From JALHST01 sp038316335 (GTDB lineage Bacteria > Bacteroidota > Bacteroidia > Flavobacteriales > Flavobacteriaceae): a stretch of 32,839 nucleotides of DNA. This document shows, piece by piece, positions 1 through 7,911 of the stretch (the stretch's first letter is position 1; each line of letters starts with the position of its first letter). The notes under the pieces were generated by a model. It was not told the DNA's origin. It ran no database searches and saw only the letters and a list, made by a program, of their open reading frames with translations. Made by a program: the position numbers and the translations under genes. Where the stretch lies: assembly GCA_038316335.1 (NCBI GenBank), contig JBBQAM010000044.1, positions 1 through 32,839 of the forward strand. The letters are read 5' to 3'.

Positions 1-288
1 GGCCGTGCCGCCGGTGTTCGTATTCCCGTCATAGGTGACCGTATAGGTCTCGGGCGTCCACTGGGCGTATAATGTCGTGTTTTCCGTAATATTGAAAGTG
101 GCCGCGGCCGCATAGGCCGTACCACCGCCACCGGCCTGGGTATTCCAGCCGGCAAAGGTGCTGCCCGTCTTTGCAAGGTCGCCCGCGCCGAGCACCGTTA
201 CCGTGGCGCCCGAGGTATACGGACTGCTGCCGTCAACAGGGGCCGTGCCCCCGGTGTTCCCATTCCCGTCATAGGCCACCGTGTAGGT
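1..288 (-). repeat. Tandem 240-bp InlB B-repeat units (one full, one partial)
   Basis: Bases 1-48 and 241-288 match at about 42 of 48 positions with an offset of exactly 240 bp, equal to 80 codons. The complete unit runs on the minus strand from 288 to 49; the next starts at 48 and leaves the window. The near-identity at DNA level points to recent duplication and a potential for copy-number change by recombination. Confidence 0.85.
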
Positions 289-972
289 GGTGGCAGACGT
301 ATAATTAATGGTCAACTTAGGGTGGTTGGCGACCGTGGTCGCCTCCCTGGATGCAAGTTGTTGGCCGTCTCCTCCAGGAATATCGGTGGAAACCATCAAC
401 CAGCCGTTGTTGGGAAGGGTGCCATCGATCCAGGCCTGGATAGTTCCTACCGGAACGGTAAGTCTAATAAAGCCATTAATATACCCGTCGATTGTAGGAA
501 TTACATCGCCATTTCCATCTAAGGAAGTTCCATCAGCCCAAGCAATATTAACTGCACTTTCTGCTTCCGTGTCATCTGGATTAACCCCGCCCACGAGGGT
601 GTTGTAAGTATCCGTTTCCAACCAGGATGCCAACATGCGATGCATGTTGAACCCCTTCCCTTCGGCTGTTACATAGAATTGCAATTCAGCCGACGTAACC
701 GTTACACCAGACGGCGTGCTCGAAAGATCGAACTGTAGAAGTGATCTTCTTTCATTTGTGCCAGAATCATAGTCCTGGACAATTGTTGCTTCAGTTGCAC
801 GGCTAGTAGTGGGACTGTTATTCCAGATATAGGTATCCCGGGTGCCAGAATAACTGGCGACGCCGTCTTGAAAAGAAATAGATTGTCCGAATGCAGGTAC
901 GGTTACAAGGACCGCGATCAATGCCATAAACAAATTGATTAGGGCCCTGGTATTGCGAATTGGTGATTTCAT
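1..972 (-). CDS. Secreted DNRLRE / InlB B-repeat surface protein (C-terminus beyond window)
   Basis: The minus frame is open for 324 codons from an ATG at 972 to the window edge, so only the N-terminal part is seen. Residues 1-30 form a signal peptide (basic start, hydrophobic core, AFGQ cleavage region). Residues ~35-225 resemble a DNRLRE/carbohydrate-binding-like beta domain: DTYIWNN near 46, RRSLLQFDLS at 75-84, SAELQFY at 94-100. From ~229 begin InlB B-type (Listeria-Bacteroides, Flg_new) repeats with YTVxYDGNxNTGGTA and FAGWNTQAGGG. Such proteins are exported and usually act in adhesion or polysaccharide contact; in this phylum they often end in a type IX secretion C-terminal domain, which cannot be checked here. 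Codon use in the repeats is clearly GC-richer than in the N-terminal domain. No good -7 box was found upstream; TATATTTC at 1043-1036 is the nearest candidate. Confidence 0.85.
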   Translation of the reverse strand, partial: MKSPIRNTRALINLFMALIAVLVTVPAFGQSISFQDGVASYSGTRDTYIWNNSPTTSRATEATIVQDYDSGTNERRSLLQFDLSSTPSGVTVTSAELQFYVTAEGKGFNMHRMLASWLETDTYNTLVGGVNPDDTEAESAVNIAWADGTSLDGNGDVIPTIDGYINGFIRLTVPVGTIQAWIDGTLPNNGWLMVSTDIPGGDGQQLASREATTVANHPKLTINYTSATTYTVAYDGNGNTGGTAPVDGSSPYTSGATVTVLGAGDLAKTGSTFAGWNTQAGGGGTAYAAAATFNITENTTLYAQWTPETYTVTYDGNTNTGGTA

Positions 973-1686
973 AATAGGTCTTTTAAGATTTTGTTGGCTC
1001 AGTTAAAGTAGCGAGGAAACGTTTTATGATATGTTGAAATATAGGTATATGCCGGAACCACCCTGTCATGGGTGTTTTGGTAATCAAGAACTAAGTCTTT
1101 CGTTGAAAATATTTCGGAAAGGACGGCCCTAAGAGACCAATATACTTTGCACCATACAGCTAGTAAGGTTTCAATTAAGTAGTTTTTCTGCATATAAACT
1201 CGTTTGGTTATGGTTGTAACCAAGCAAGTAGGCCTAGTGATGTGGGGTCAATCGCCTTCGAAACAAATACTACGGTTAAAGAAAAATTAACTAAATTTTA
1301 ATAATAATTTAACACGACTAAATTCAACTTTAAATTTGGATAATTGCGTTGCTGTCCAAATACTTTCGATAAAGTGCGTTAAAGGCCGTTAAACAACCTT
1401 AACTAGTCAATATCCTGGCCAAATCAATAAGTAGTATCGCACGCTTAAGGAAGTCTTTCTTCGTTATGGCACACTATGAAAACGCCTCCTAAACATTTGA
1501 GGATCATCGCAATATGCAAGTATTCCTTAAACGCATTTCGAATGCCACCCACAGAAATGGGCAAGGCTGTTTATGTGCTATGCTACGGCTGAAGTGCGGT
1601 ATATAAAATACCACATCAGAGCTAGGATAAAGGGATTTCGATAAAAACGAATCGTGTGGGTCGAATTCGCTTTCCAAGTGAAAAGC
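973..1686. other. Gene-free stretch of 714 bp between the surface protein and plsC-like gene
   Basis: I see no convincing gene here. A 74-codon minus frame at 999-1223 has no recognisable domain. The stretch is AT-rich in 1260-1340, holds a short hairpin (CACCC/GGGTG around 1060-1075), and a TAAATTTG sequence near 1332 on the plus strand has no gene following it. It probably carries the 5' control region of the surface-protein gene and the 3' end of the acyltransferase operon. Confidence 0.5.
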
Positions 1687-2223
1687 TCAACCCAACTCCG
1701 GAATTTTTCCTTTTACCCCCTTAAAAAAGTTTTTGTAGTACTTAAAATCAGCTTCCTGGTCGTCAGTTGTATAAGTGGGTTCCGAGATTTTCACATGTTT
1801 GGTGCCATAATCAAAGGCCACCATCACTATAGGAACTTTTGCGGATTTAGCGATAAAATAAAATCCCGTTTTCCATTGAAGTACTTTTTTCCGGGTACCT
1901 TCAGGGGATAACGCCAATCGAAATTCCTTTCTTTGGCGAAATATCTTGACCGTCGCACTGACGGTATCGTTGGTTTTAGATCGGTCGATCGGCGCCCCGC
2001 CCATCCATTTAAAAAACCAGCCAAATGGGGGGTCAAAAAGACTCTTTTTGCCGATATAATTTATCTGTATATGTAGCACCTTGCGCACCAAAAGCCCTAG
2101 AAAGAAATCAACCCAGCTGGTATGTGGGGCGATTATGATAACGCACTGGTCAAGCTTTGGAAAAGTGCCCGTAAATTTCCAACCTAAGACATTAAAGTAT
2201 AGTATTTTAGCTAAGGTCTGCAT
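1687..2223 (-). CDS. 1-acyl-sn-glycerol-3-phosphate acyltransferase-like (PlsC family)
   Basis: 178 residues, the size of the short flavobacterial PlsC-like acyltransferases. The catalytic HX4D box is H34-TSWV-D39 (APHTSWVDF); the second block is GGAPIDRS at 75-82; the third, PEGTR at 107-111, binds the glycerol phosphate. The family transfers fatty acyl chains to lysophosphatidate or related acceptors at the inner membrane. The gene follows the Kdo genes on the same strand after a 104-bp gap, so a role in envelope lipid synthesis is a reasonable inference; the exact acceptor (lysophosphatidic acid, ornithine lipid or a lipid A precursor) is not visible. The ATG is preceded by an eight-A run and no -7 box, which fits transcription from upstream. 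Confidence 0.85.
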   Translation of the reverse strand: MQTLAKILYFNVLGWKFTGTFPKLDQCVIIIAPHTSWVDFFLGLLVRKVLHIQINYIGKKSLFDPPFGWFFKWMGGAPIDRSKTNDTVSATVKIFRQRKEFRLALSPEGTRKKVLQWKTGFYFIAKSAKVPIVMVAFDYGTKHVKISEPTYTTDDQEADFKYYKNFFKGVKGKIPELG

Positions 2224-2327
2224 TTTTTTTCGACATTCAGATTCAGTATCACCCTTAAAAATCGTACCTAAAAAGATAGCTTATTGCTGCAAGAAAGTAG
2301 GTACTAAACAATCGAAATTGCAATTCC

Positions 2328-3467
2328 TCAAATCTTCGTATAAATCGATTTCAATTTCTTTGGGGTGATGATCGTGTGCCAATCCTTTCCCAGGGCATTT
2401 TCCCATAATGGATGCAGTCCCAAGGCTACGTTGATCATCGTGTCAAAATCGCAATCGTTTAAATTGGCACAAATACCCTTCGGAAGTTCAATGGAATGTT
2501 TTTCGAGCATCTTATCGAACAAGGCAACTCCTTCAGGGTAGAATTCTGCCAAATGTTGAAACACCAAACAATTCCCGATACCATGCCGTACACCTAATAA
2601 ATAGGATAGGCCATAACTCATGGCATGTGCGACTCCTACTTGTGAATAGGCAATACTCATACCCCCATGCCAGGAGGCCATCATTAGCATATCGCGCGAA
2701 TCGGATGGATCGGGATCCTCTAAAAAAACGCGTTTACATAACTCAAAAGCCTTTTCACCATAACTTTGGCTAAAGGCATTCAAATACGTGCCGTTTAATG
2801 ATTCGATACAATGAATGAAACAATCCATACCAGTATAAAACCACTGTTCCTTAGAAACCCCTTGGGTGAGATCCGGGTCTAAAATTACTTGGTCGAAGGT
2901 CGTGTGGTCTGAATTGATGCCTAATTTTCTTTCCGGGCCCAATAAGACCGTTGTTCTAGAAACTTCCGCTCCTGTGCCGCTGATGGTCGGTATACCGACA
3001 TGATAAATCGACGGTTTTTGAACGAGGTCCCAGCCCTGGTAGTCCGACGAACTGCCATTATTAGTCAATAAAATGGCAACGGCTTTTGAGAGATCTAACA
3101 AAGTCCCACCGCCAATACCAACGATTCCTGACGGAAGTGTTGAAAATTCGGATTTAATGCGATGAACCAAGGCATCTACTTGGGTCGTTTTAGGTTCCTT
3201 ATCAGCGGATATAAATACTATTTGGTCATTGAAAATCAAGGGAATACGTGATATAAGCGCTTTTCCTTCAAACACATCATCCACCAAAAAAATAAAAGGG
3301 GCATCTGAATGCTTGCGTTTGGGCAACAATATTTCCCCCAATTGATTAAAACTCCCATTGCCGAACATAACCCTCGGCACCATCGGAAAGTTTCTATATT
3401 TTTCCTCCTGGAACGTAGAAGTCTTCGGCATTTTTATGTCTTTATTTATATACATCCGATCTATCAT
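2328..3467 (-). CDS. kdnB: KdnB-like 3-deoxy-D-manno-octulosonate 8-oxidase (iron-type alcohol dehydrogenase fold)
   Basis: 379-residue group III metal-dependent alcohol dehydrogenase. NAD-binding loop GIGGGTLLDLSKA lies at 117-129 and PTISGTGAE at 160-168. The four metal ligands of the fold are present: D215 and H219 in GMDCFIHCIES, H281 in VAHAMSYG and H295 in GVRHGIGN, with the canonical 14-residue spacing between the last two. The overall sequence resembles KdnB, which in Shewanella oxidises the C8 hydroxyl of Kdo so that KdnA can install an amino group. Position next to kdsB strongly supports Kdo as substrate. Its start overlaps the HAD stop as ATGA (alternative in-frame ATGs at codons 5 and 13), implying translational coupling. 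No KdnA-like aminotransferase is visible in the window. Other iron-ADH substrates cannot be excluded. Confidence 0.8.
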   Translation of the reverse strand: MIDRMYINKDIKMPKTSTFQEEKYRNFPMVPRVMFGNGSFNQLGEILLPKRKHSDAPFIFLVDDVFEGKALISRIPLIFNDQIVFISADKEPKTTQVDALVHRIKSEFSTLPSGIVGIGGGTLLDLSKAVAILLTNNGSSSDYQGWDLVQKPSIYHVGIPTISGTGAEVSRTTVLLGPERKLGINSDHTTFDQVILDPDLTQGVSKEQWFYTGMDCFIHCIESLNGTYLNAFSQSYGEKAFELCKRVFLEDPDPSDSRDMLMMASWHGGMSIAYSQVGVAHAMSYGLSYLLGVRHGIGNCLVFQHLAEFYPEGVALFDKMLEKHSIELPKGICANLNDCDFDTMINVALGLHPLWENALGKDWHTIITPKKLKSIYTKI

Positions 3468-4162
3468 AGATACTTTAATATTTCATTCAAACTATGAATC
3501 TTCAAATAATTCCCCTTATTAGTTTCTTCGGAAACCTCTTCATGTTGCCAAGTAGTATGAAAGGGCACATGTACTGCTTTTGCCCCTATATTGAGGATGG
3601 GAAGTACATCTGATTTCAAGCTATTTCCGATCATCAAGAATTCATTGACATCGATCTCTAGATGTTCAAGCAAATTTTGATAGTTTTCCTCTTTCTTATC
3701 GCTTAATACCTCAACATGATGAAAATAGGTCGATAAACCTGACCTGGCCAACTTACGTTCCTGATCTAATAGGTCGCCTTTTGTCAAAACGATCAGTCTG
3801 TATTTTTCCTTCAGCGCATGCAAAACTTCTTTCACTCCGTCCAAAAGTTCCACAGGGTGGGAAATCATACTTTTACCTAGATTCAAAATAGTACCAAGCG
3901 TTGCTTGTGATATTTGATTATTTGAAATTTCAAGGGCCGATTCGATCATCGAAAGGGTAAAACCTTTGATTCCGTAACCATAAAGTTCAAGATTTTCCAT
4001 TTCCTTTTTAAACAGTTCTTGATCAATATTGTTCTTCGTCTCATAGCCATCCAACAAGCTGGCAAAATGCTCCTCGGTTTCCCGAAAATAGGTTTCGTTT
4101 ACCCATAGGGTATCATCGGCATCGAACCCGATAACCTTTATAGTGCTATATTCTATTTCCAT
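3464..4162 (-). CDS. HAD-family hydrolase (YjjG-like phosphatase)
   Basis: 232 residues with all HAD motifs: I, GFDADDTLW with nucleophile D14 and acid D16; II, LTKGD with T127; III, a lysine at 156/157 in SDKKEEN; IV, GNSLKSD with D185. A helical C1 cap occupies about 20-105. Such enzymes dephosphorylate small phospho-metabolites. It overlaps kdsB by 10 bp upstream and kdnB by 4 bp downstream, so it is tightly coupled to Kdo genes. It is larger than a canonical KdsC (about 170-190 residues, capless, tetrameric), so I would not call it KdsC, but a role on a phosphorylated Kdo-pathway sugar or in clearing a damaged intermediate is plausible. Confidence 0.8.
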   Translation of the reverse strand: MEIEYSTIKVIGFDADDTLWVNETYFRETEEHFASLLDGYETKNNIDQELFKKEMENLELYGYGIKGFTLSMIESALEISNNQISQATLGTILNLGKSMISHPVELLDGVKEVLHALKEKYRLIVLTKGDLLDQERKLARSGLSTYFHHVEVLSDKKEENYQNLLEHLEIDVNEFLMIGNSLKSDVLPILNIGAKAVHVPFHTTWQHEEVSEETNKGNYLKIHSLNEILKYL

Positions 4163-4881
4163 GCCTCTTGCGCCCTTTTTAAGTCTTCCGGGGTATCAAT
4201 CTCTATGCCTAGGACATTCGTTTCCACCATTTTTATTTTCTTGCCATACTCCAAATACCGTATGGCTTCTATTTTTTCAGCAGCTTCCAAGGAGCGCATC
4301 GGTAAACGTTGAAAATCCATCAAGGCACTTTTACGAAAGGCATATATTCCTTTATGTTTAAAATAACTTACCTCAATCTCCTTGTTCCTGGCATACGGAA
4401 TGGGGGAACGCGAAAAATAAAGAGCAAAATTTTGAGTATCGACGATAACTTTTACCGTATTCGGATCATTTACTTCGGTTTCGTCGGTTATTTTGACCAT
4501 TAGCGAGGCCAAATCAATTTCTTTTTCGGGATCAGATTCAAAAACTTCCAAAACCGCAGCCAAGCTGGCTCGTTCTGTAAACGGTTCGTCACCTTGAACA
4601 TTTACGACAATATCTACCTCCATTTCGGCGACGGCTTCGGCGATACGATCACTGCCGCAATCATATTCCTTTTGACTCATAATGGCGCTTCCGCCTATTT
4701 CTGCTATTGCCTCGAAAATAACGGTACTATCGGTCACAACATACACCTTCTCAAATAATCCTGTATTGACTGCGGCCTCATAGGTTCTGACAATTACCGG
4801 CTTTCCCGACAAATTCTGCATAAGCTTTGCCGGAAATCTAGAGGCTGCATAGCGCGCAGGTATCATTGCAATAATCTTCAC
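4153..4881 (-). CDS. kdsB: 3-deoxy-manno-octulosonate cytidylyltransferase (CMP-Kdo synthetase)
   Basis: 242 residues, full family length. Activates Kdo (or 8-amino-Kdo) with CTP before transfer to lipid A. Seen: N-terminal nucleotide loop IPARYAASRFPAKL at 7-20, CGSDRIAEA at 75-83 (the sugar/CTP contact usually written SGTDR), VNVQGDEPF at 93-101, YFSRSPIPYAR at 155-165, HKGIYAFR at 176-183 and the terminal GIEIDTPEDLKRA. The ATG sits 16 bp after the DUF4126 stop, and the 3' end overlaps the HAD gene, so the four genes are probably one transcript. The neighbouring KdnB-like gene suggests that the substrate could be an 8-modified Kdo. Confidence 0.95.
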   Translation of the reverse strand: MKIIAMIPARYAASRFPAKLMQNLSGKPVIVRTYEAAVNTGLFEKVYVVTDSTVIFEAIAEIGGSAIMSQKEYDCGSDRIAEAVAEMEVDIVVNVQGDEPFTERASLAAVLEVFESDPEKEIDLASLMVKITDETEVNDPNTVKVIVDTQNFALYFSRSPIPYARNKEIEVSYFKHKGIYAFRKSALMDFQRLPMRSLEAAEKIEAIRYLEYGKKIKMVETNVLGIEIDTPEDLKRAQEAWK

Positions 4882-4897
4882 GTTTCTATCCTTAAAA

Positions 4898-5467
4898 TTA
4901 TGATTTGATCCTCGGACGTATTTTTCGATACAGCCAAAATATTAAAACCAAAATAACGATAACTAGTATCACTCCCAAAATCGGGGCAAAAATCGAGGCG
5001 GTCGTCACTACCATCGCCGTGCCTGTTTCCATGGTAGCGACTATCGGGTTTCCAAACCCACCGGTAGTTGCCGTCGACGTTAATCGCGCAGCAGCACCGG
5101 CGCCTTTAATCGCAGTAGCGGTTCCTCCACCGGCTATGATGGCCAAGGCCCAGGTTACGAAAGGGTCAAGTCCGGTAATCGTTGATACCATTACCGCCGT
5201 TCCCGCAATGGCCGCCATCGGTATCGCAAATGAATCTAACACATGATCGATCCAAGGAATAAAATAACCGAAAATTTCTACCAAGGTTGCAACCCCAAAC
5301 ATAGTGAGCGCCCCAAAACTGCCTATCCATTCCCAAGTGGTGTTCAATTGCCACAGGCCAAAATAAGACGCAGCACTTAAGGCAAATAATGGCAAAAACA
5401 CTCTGAAACCTACAGATGCAGCCAGACCAATGCCCAAGAAGATACTAAGTATGGTTTCGGAGGTCAT
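4898..5467 (-). CDS. DUF4126 family integral membrane protein
   Basis: 189 residues, almost entirely hydrophobic, with an ATG right after the hydrophilic upstream DNA. Segments at about 5-35, 45-75, 80-110 and a strong terminal helix at about 155-182 followed by the basic tail YRKIRPRIKS. A Gly/Ala/Thr-rich stretch (ATAIKGAGAAARLTSTATTG) occupies about 117-136. This matches DUF4126, a family without an established function. It heads the kdsB-HAD-kdnB cluster with a 16-bp spacer, so an envelope role is inferred from context only. Confidence 0.75.
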   Translation of the reverse strand: MTSETILSIFLGIGLAASVGFRVFLPLFALSAASYFGLWQLNTTWEWIGSFGALTMFGVATLVEIFGYFIPWIDHVLDSFAIPMAAIAGTAVMVSTITGLDPFVTWALAIIAGGGTATAIKGAGAAARLTSTATTGGFGNPIVATMETGTAMVVTTASIFAPILGVILVIVILVLIFWLYRKIRPRIKS

Positions 5468-5492
5468 TAAGGGGTGCTTTTTGTTTCATCGG

Positions 5493-5506
5493 CTCGAAGC
5501 TTCGAG
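5493..5506. repeat. Perfect 14-bp palindrome upstream of the DUF4126-kdsB operon
   Basis: CTCGAAGCTTCGAG reads identically on both strands. It is about 26 bp before the DUF4126 ATG and 57 bp after the helicase stop. No T-run follows on either strand, so it is not an obvious intrinsic terminator. It could be an operator or the leader hairpin of the Kdo operon. Confidence 0.5.
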
Positions 5507-5562
5507 GTGTAGGTTTATTGCCTATCACCGATCATTATCTCCTTGTACAATGCGAAATTAAT

Positions 5563-7002
5563 CTATTCCGCAGCAACAAAAAAATCGTTCTTGAAACCAA
5601 TGAGATACAATTTATTCTTGGCACGGGTAACTGCCGTATAGAGCCATCGTAAATATTCCTTATCAATGCCATTCGGACTATAAGGCTGTTCTATGAATAC
5701 CGTATTCCATTGTCCTCCTTGTGATTTATGACAGGTTATGGCATACGAAAATTTTACTTGCAGCGCGTTGAAGAATTTATTGTTCTTTACTGCCAGGAAT
5801 TTTTTGTACTTTGACTTTTCATGTTCATAATCTTTCATGACTTCGAGATACAAACGGTTACCATCCTCGTAGGACAACGAAGGGGATTCGGCCTGAATAG
5901 TATCTAAAAGCAACACGGTTTCGAAGGGTTTTTGCTTTGGGTAGTCTACCATTTTTACCACGACTTCCGCAAACTTAAAACCATATAGTTCCTTGATGTT
6001 TAAAATTTCAAGTACCTCTATAAGATCGCCATTGGCTATGAATCCGGCCTCTGTATCTGGATCCAACCAAAAATAATTGTTCTTTACCACCATCATAAAA
6101 TCACCCACGGCGAGTTCGTTTTCCAAAAAAAGAATACGATTTCGTATGTTCTCATTGTACAAATTGGCCCTTTTATTCGACCTTACGATCAAGGTGGTTT
6201 CTTCCTTCCCATTTGTGGCATATGATTCTTCGATGGCCTCAAGTATTTCGTTTCCCTCGATCAGGCGAACTATATCATCATAGGCCTTAAGATCGAATTG
6301 AAAGGTGTCGAAAAAATTAGACTGCAGTTGCTCCCTTAACAACGTGGCATTCGCCAAAATTCCAGAATCAACCGATTGTCGCATGACCTCCTCCATTTCT
6401 AGCCTGATAACCTTTTTGTTATAGGTAGTTGATAGTTTATCGGCATCAAGAGCAGGGCTCAGATCTAAATGTACCGGCGGTAACTGGGCGGTATCGCCTA
6501 TCAATAGCAATTTACAATTGTGACCAGAATATACGAACATCATTAGATCGTCAAGCAACGAACCGTTTTCGAACAATTTGGCATCTGTAAGCGTGTCGGG
6601 AATCATGGAAGCCTCATCCACGATAAAAATGGTATTCCTATGTTTATTTGGTGCCAAAATAAACTGAACTCCCCCACCTCGCTGCTTTTTAGGAAAGTAT
6701 ATTTTACGATGGATCGTGTAGGCCAGTGTATTTGAATAGTTGCTCATCACTTTGGCAGCCCTACCGGTCGGCGCCATTAGTACGGCCTTCATGGTTGTAT
6801 TCCACAAACTGTTTACCAAAGTTCCTACCAAGGTCGTTTTACCAGTCCCGGCGTACCCCTTTAATAGAAAGACTTGGTCTTTTTCTTTCGATACTACATA
6901 TTCTGATAATTGCTGCAAAGCCACCGATTGGATATTCGTCGGATTATGAGGGAATTTTTCCTTTAGTATTTTATAAAAAGAAACCGCGGTGATCGAATTC
7001 AT
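5563..7002 (-). CDS. ATP-dependent DNA helicase, RecD/Pif1-like superfamily 1B
   Basis: 479 residues from the ATG at 7002. Walker A GYAGTGKTT at 49-57, motif Ia APTGRAA at 77-83, Walker B IVDEASM at 127-133, motif III GDTAQLPP, and the C-terminal UvrD_C_2-type block with TCHKSQGGQW and YTAVTRAKNKLYLIG. This is the compact RecD2-like helicase common in Bacteroidota that acts 5'-3' in DNA repair or processing; it lacks the long N-terminal HhH region of full RecD2. The frame is open 25 codons further upstream (to 7077), but homologues as I recall them begin near MNSxSFY, and a -7 box sits between the two candidate starts, so I chose 7002. No partner nuclease gene is adjacent. Confidence 0.85.
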   Translation of the reverse strand: MNSITAVSFYKILKEKFPHNPTNIQSVALQQLSEYVVSKEKDQVFLLKGYAGTGKTTLVGTLVNSLWNTTMKAVLMAPTGRAAKVMSNYSNTLAYTIHRKIYFPKKQRGGGVQFILAPNKHRNTIFIVDEASMIPDTLTDAKLFENGSLLDDLMMFVYSGHNCKLLLIGDTAQLPPVHLDLSPALDADKLSTTYNKKVIRLEMEEVMRQSVDSGILANATLLREQLQSNFFDTFQFDLKAYDDIVRLIEGNEILEAIEESYATNGKEETTLIVRSNKRANLYNENIRNRILFLENELAVGDFMMVVKNNYFWLDPDTEAGFIANGDLIEVLEILNIKELYGFKFAEVVVKMVDYPKQKPFETVLLLDTIQAESPSLSYEDGNRLYLEVMKDYEHEKSKYKKFLAVKNNKFFNALQVKFSYAITCHKSQGGQWNTVFIEQPYSPNGIDKEYLRWLYTAVTRAKNKLYLIGFKNDFFVAAE

Positions 7003-7009
7003 AGGACCC

Positions 7010-7017
7010 CAAAGATA
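7010..7017 (-). promoter_or_regulatory. -7 box TATCTTTG of the helicase gene
   Basis: TATCTTTG matches the Bacteroidota TAnnTTTG consensus and ends only 7 nt before the ATG at 7002. A transcript from it would have a leader of only a few nucleotides. No TTG-type -33 element is found at the usual 19-21-nt spacing, so confidence is moderate. Confidence 0.5.
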
Positions 7018-7193
7018 AACATGATTTGGAAGGATGTAGGCTCCATCAATAAAAGATCTTGCAAAGCCGTTTGCCATACCTTGTGATTCTTTCCGGATAT
7101 CGGTAATGGCCTACTTGAATAAAGCCCATGGCCGGTCAGAAGATCCACTGAATATAGGCAAAATAGTTGAGGCTAAAATCGAGTTATAAAAAA

Positions 7194-7224
7194 TTAGGCA
7201 GTTTCCAAAAAAATTGTAGATTTG
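7194..7224 (+). promoter_or_regulatory. Promoter of the pseudopilin-like / DUF3822 / rsmD operon
   Basis: -7 box TAGATTTG at 7217-7224 with TTAG at 7194-7197 in place of TTTG, separated by 19 nt. The predicted leader is about 30 nt before the ATG at 7258. Confidence 0.7.
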
Positions 7225-7257
7225 TCCTAACCGCTAAATTTAATCAACACGCAAGAA

Positions 7258-7911
7258 ATGAAGACTGCAATACAAATCGTACTTTGGATAGCATGTATCT
7301 TTTTAGGATACATGATCTATAAATCTGTAACAGGGCCGATCGAATTCAATAAAGTGAAAGAAGAGCGTTTTCAAAAAGTAATCTCAAAATTGAAGGATAT
7401 TCGAAATGCCCAAGAAGCCTACAAATCAGTTAATGGAAGGTATGCGAAAGATTTCAATAGTTTGATAGGTTTTGTAGATACCGGAAAATATACAATCACC
7501 CAACAGCGGGATTCATCTTATCTTGAGTTTGATAAGGCATATGGTATCGATTTATTGAAAGAAGTTAAAATCATCGATACGTTGGGATTCGTTTCGGTTC
7601 GTGATTCGTTGTTTAAAAAAGACGACCGGTATAAAAGCATGATGGATGTTCCTGGTTCACAAAATGGTCAAAAATTCGAAATGAAATCCGATATTATTGA
7701 TAAAGGTGGCTATAAGGCCCCTGTTTTTGAGGCAAAGGTTAAAAAGGATCTGGTATTGTGGGATCAACCTAAAGATTATCTTTCTAGGGAGAATGCTCAG
7801 ATAGGCGTAGAGGAAATCAATGGTACCGAAATTAAGGTCGGCTCCCTTACCGAAGTTAGCACAAGCGGGAACTGGCCTCCGATCTATGACAAAAAAGGTG
7901 AGGAGCAATAA
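7258..7911 (+). CDS. Single-pass membrane protein with pseudopilin-like N-terminus
   Basis: 217 residues. A hydrophobic helix at about 5-23 is followed by a charged amphipathic segment and then NAQEAYKSVNGRYAKDFNSL at 50-69, which resembles the start of the soluble head in type II secretion pseudopilins (AQxAYxxxxGRYA). There is no prepilin-peptidase G/F-T-L-x-E cleavage site, so it is more likely an anchored relative than a processed pilin. The rest is soluble alpha/beta sequence ending in TSGNWPPIYDKKGEEQ. No named family was recognised with certainty. The 3' end overlaps the DUF3822 start by 26 bp, so the two are translationally linked. Function unknown; partnership with the actin-like neighbour is inferred. 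Confidence 0.7.
   Translation: MKTAIQIVLWIACIFLGYMIYKSVTGPIEFNKVKEERFQKVISKLKDIRNAQEAYKSVNGRYAKDFNSLIGFVDTGKYTITQQRDSSYLEFDKAYGIDLLKEVKIIDTLGFVSVRDSLFKKDDRYKSMMDVPGSQNGQKFEMKSDIIDKGGYKAPVFEAKVKKDLVLWDQPKDYLSRENAQIGVEEINGTEIKVGSLTEVSTSGNWPPIYDKKGEEQ

Noticed and set aside
1..288. Tandem repeats as a CRISPR array
   Set aside because: The 240-bp units are in-frame protein repeats with InlB-type sequence, not short repeats with unique spacers.
999..1223. 74-codon minus-strand open frame between the surface protein and plsC-like gene
   Set aside because: No recognisable domain, unusual composition rich in Tyr and Thr, no promoter box; best explained as a chance frame in intergenic DNA.
3464..4162. 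HAD protein as KdsC (Kdo-8-phosphate phosphatase)
   Set aside because: It has a full C1 cap and 232 residues; KdsC is shorter and capless. Kept as a general HAD hydrolase.
4905..5246. 113-codon plus-strand frame opposite the DUF4126 gene
   Set aside because: Composition (long Ala/Val/Pro stretches) mirrors the Gly/Ala-rich membrane protein on the other strand; no start signals.
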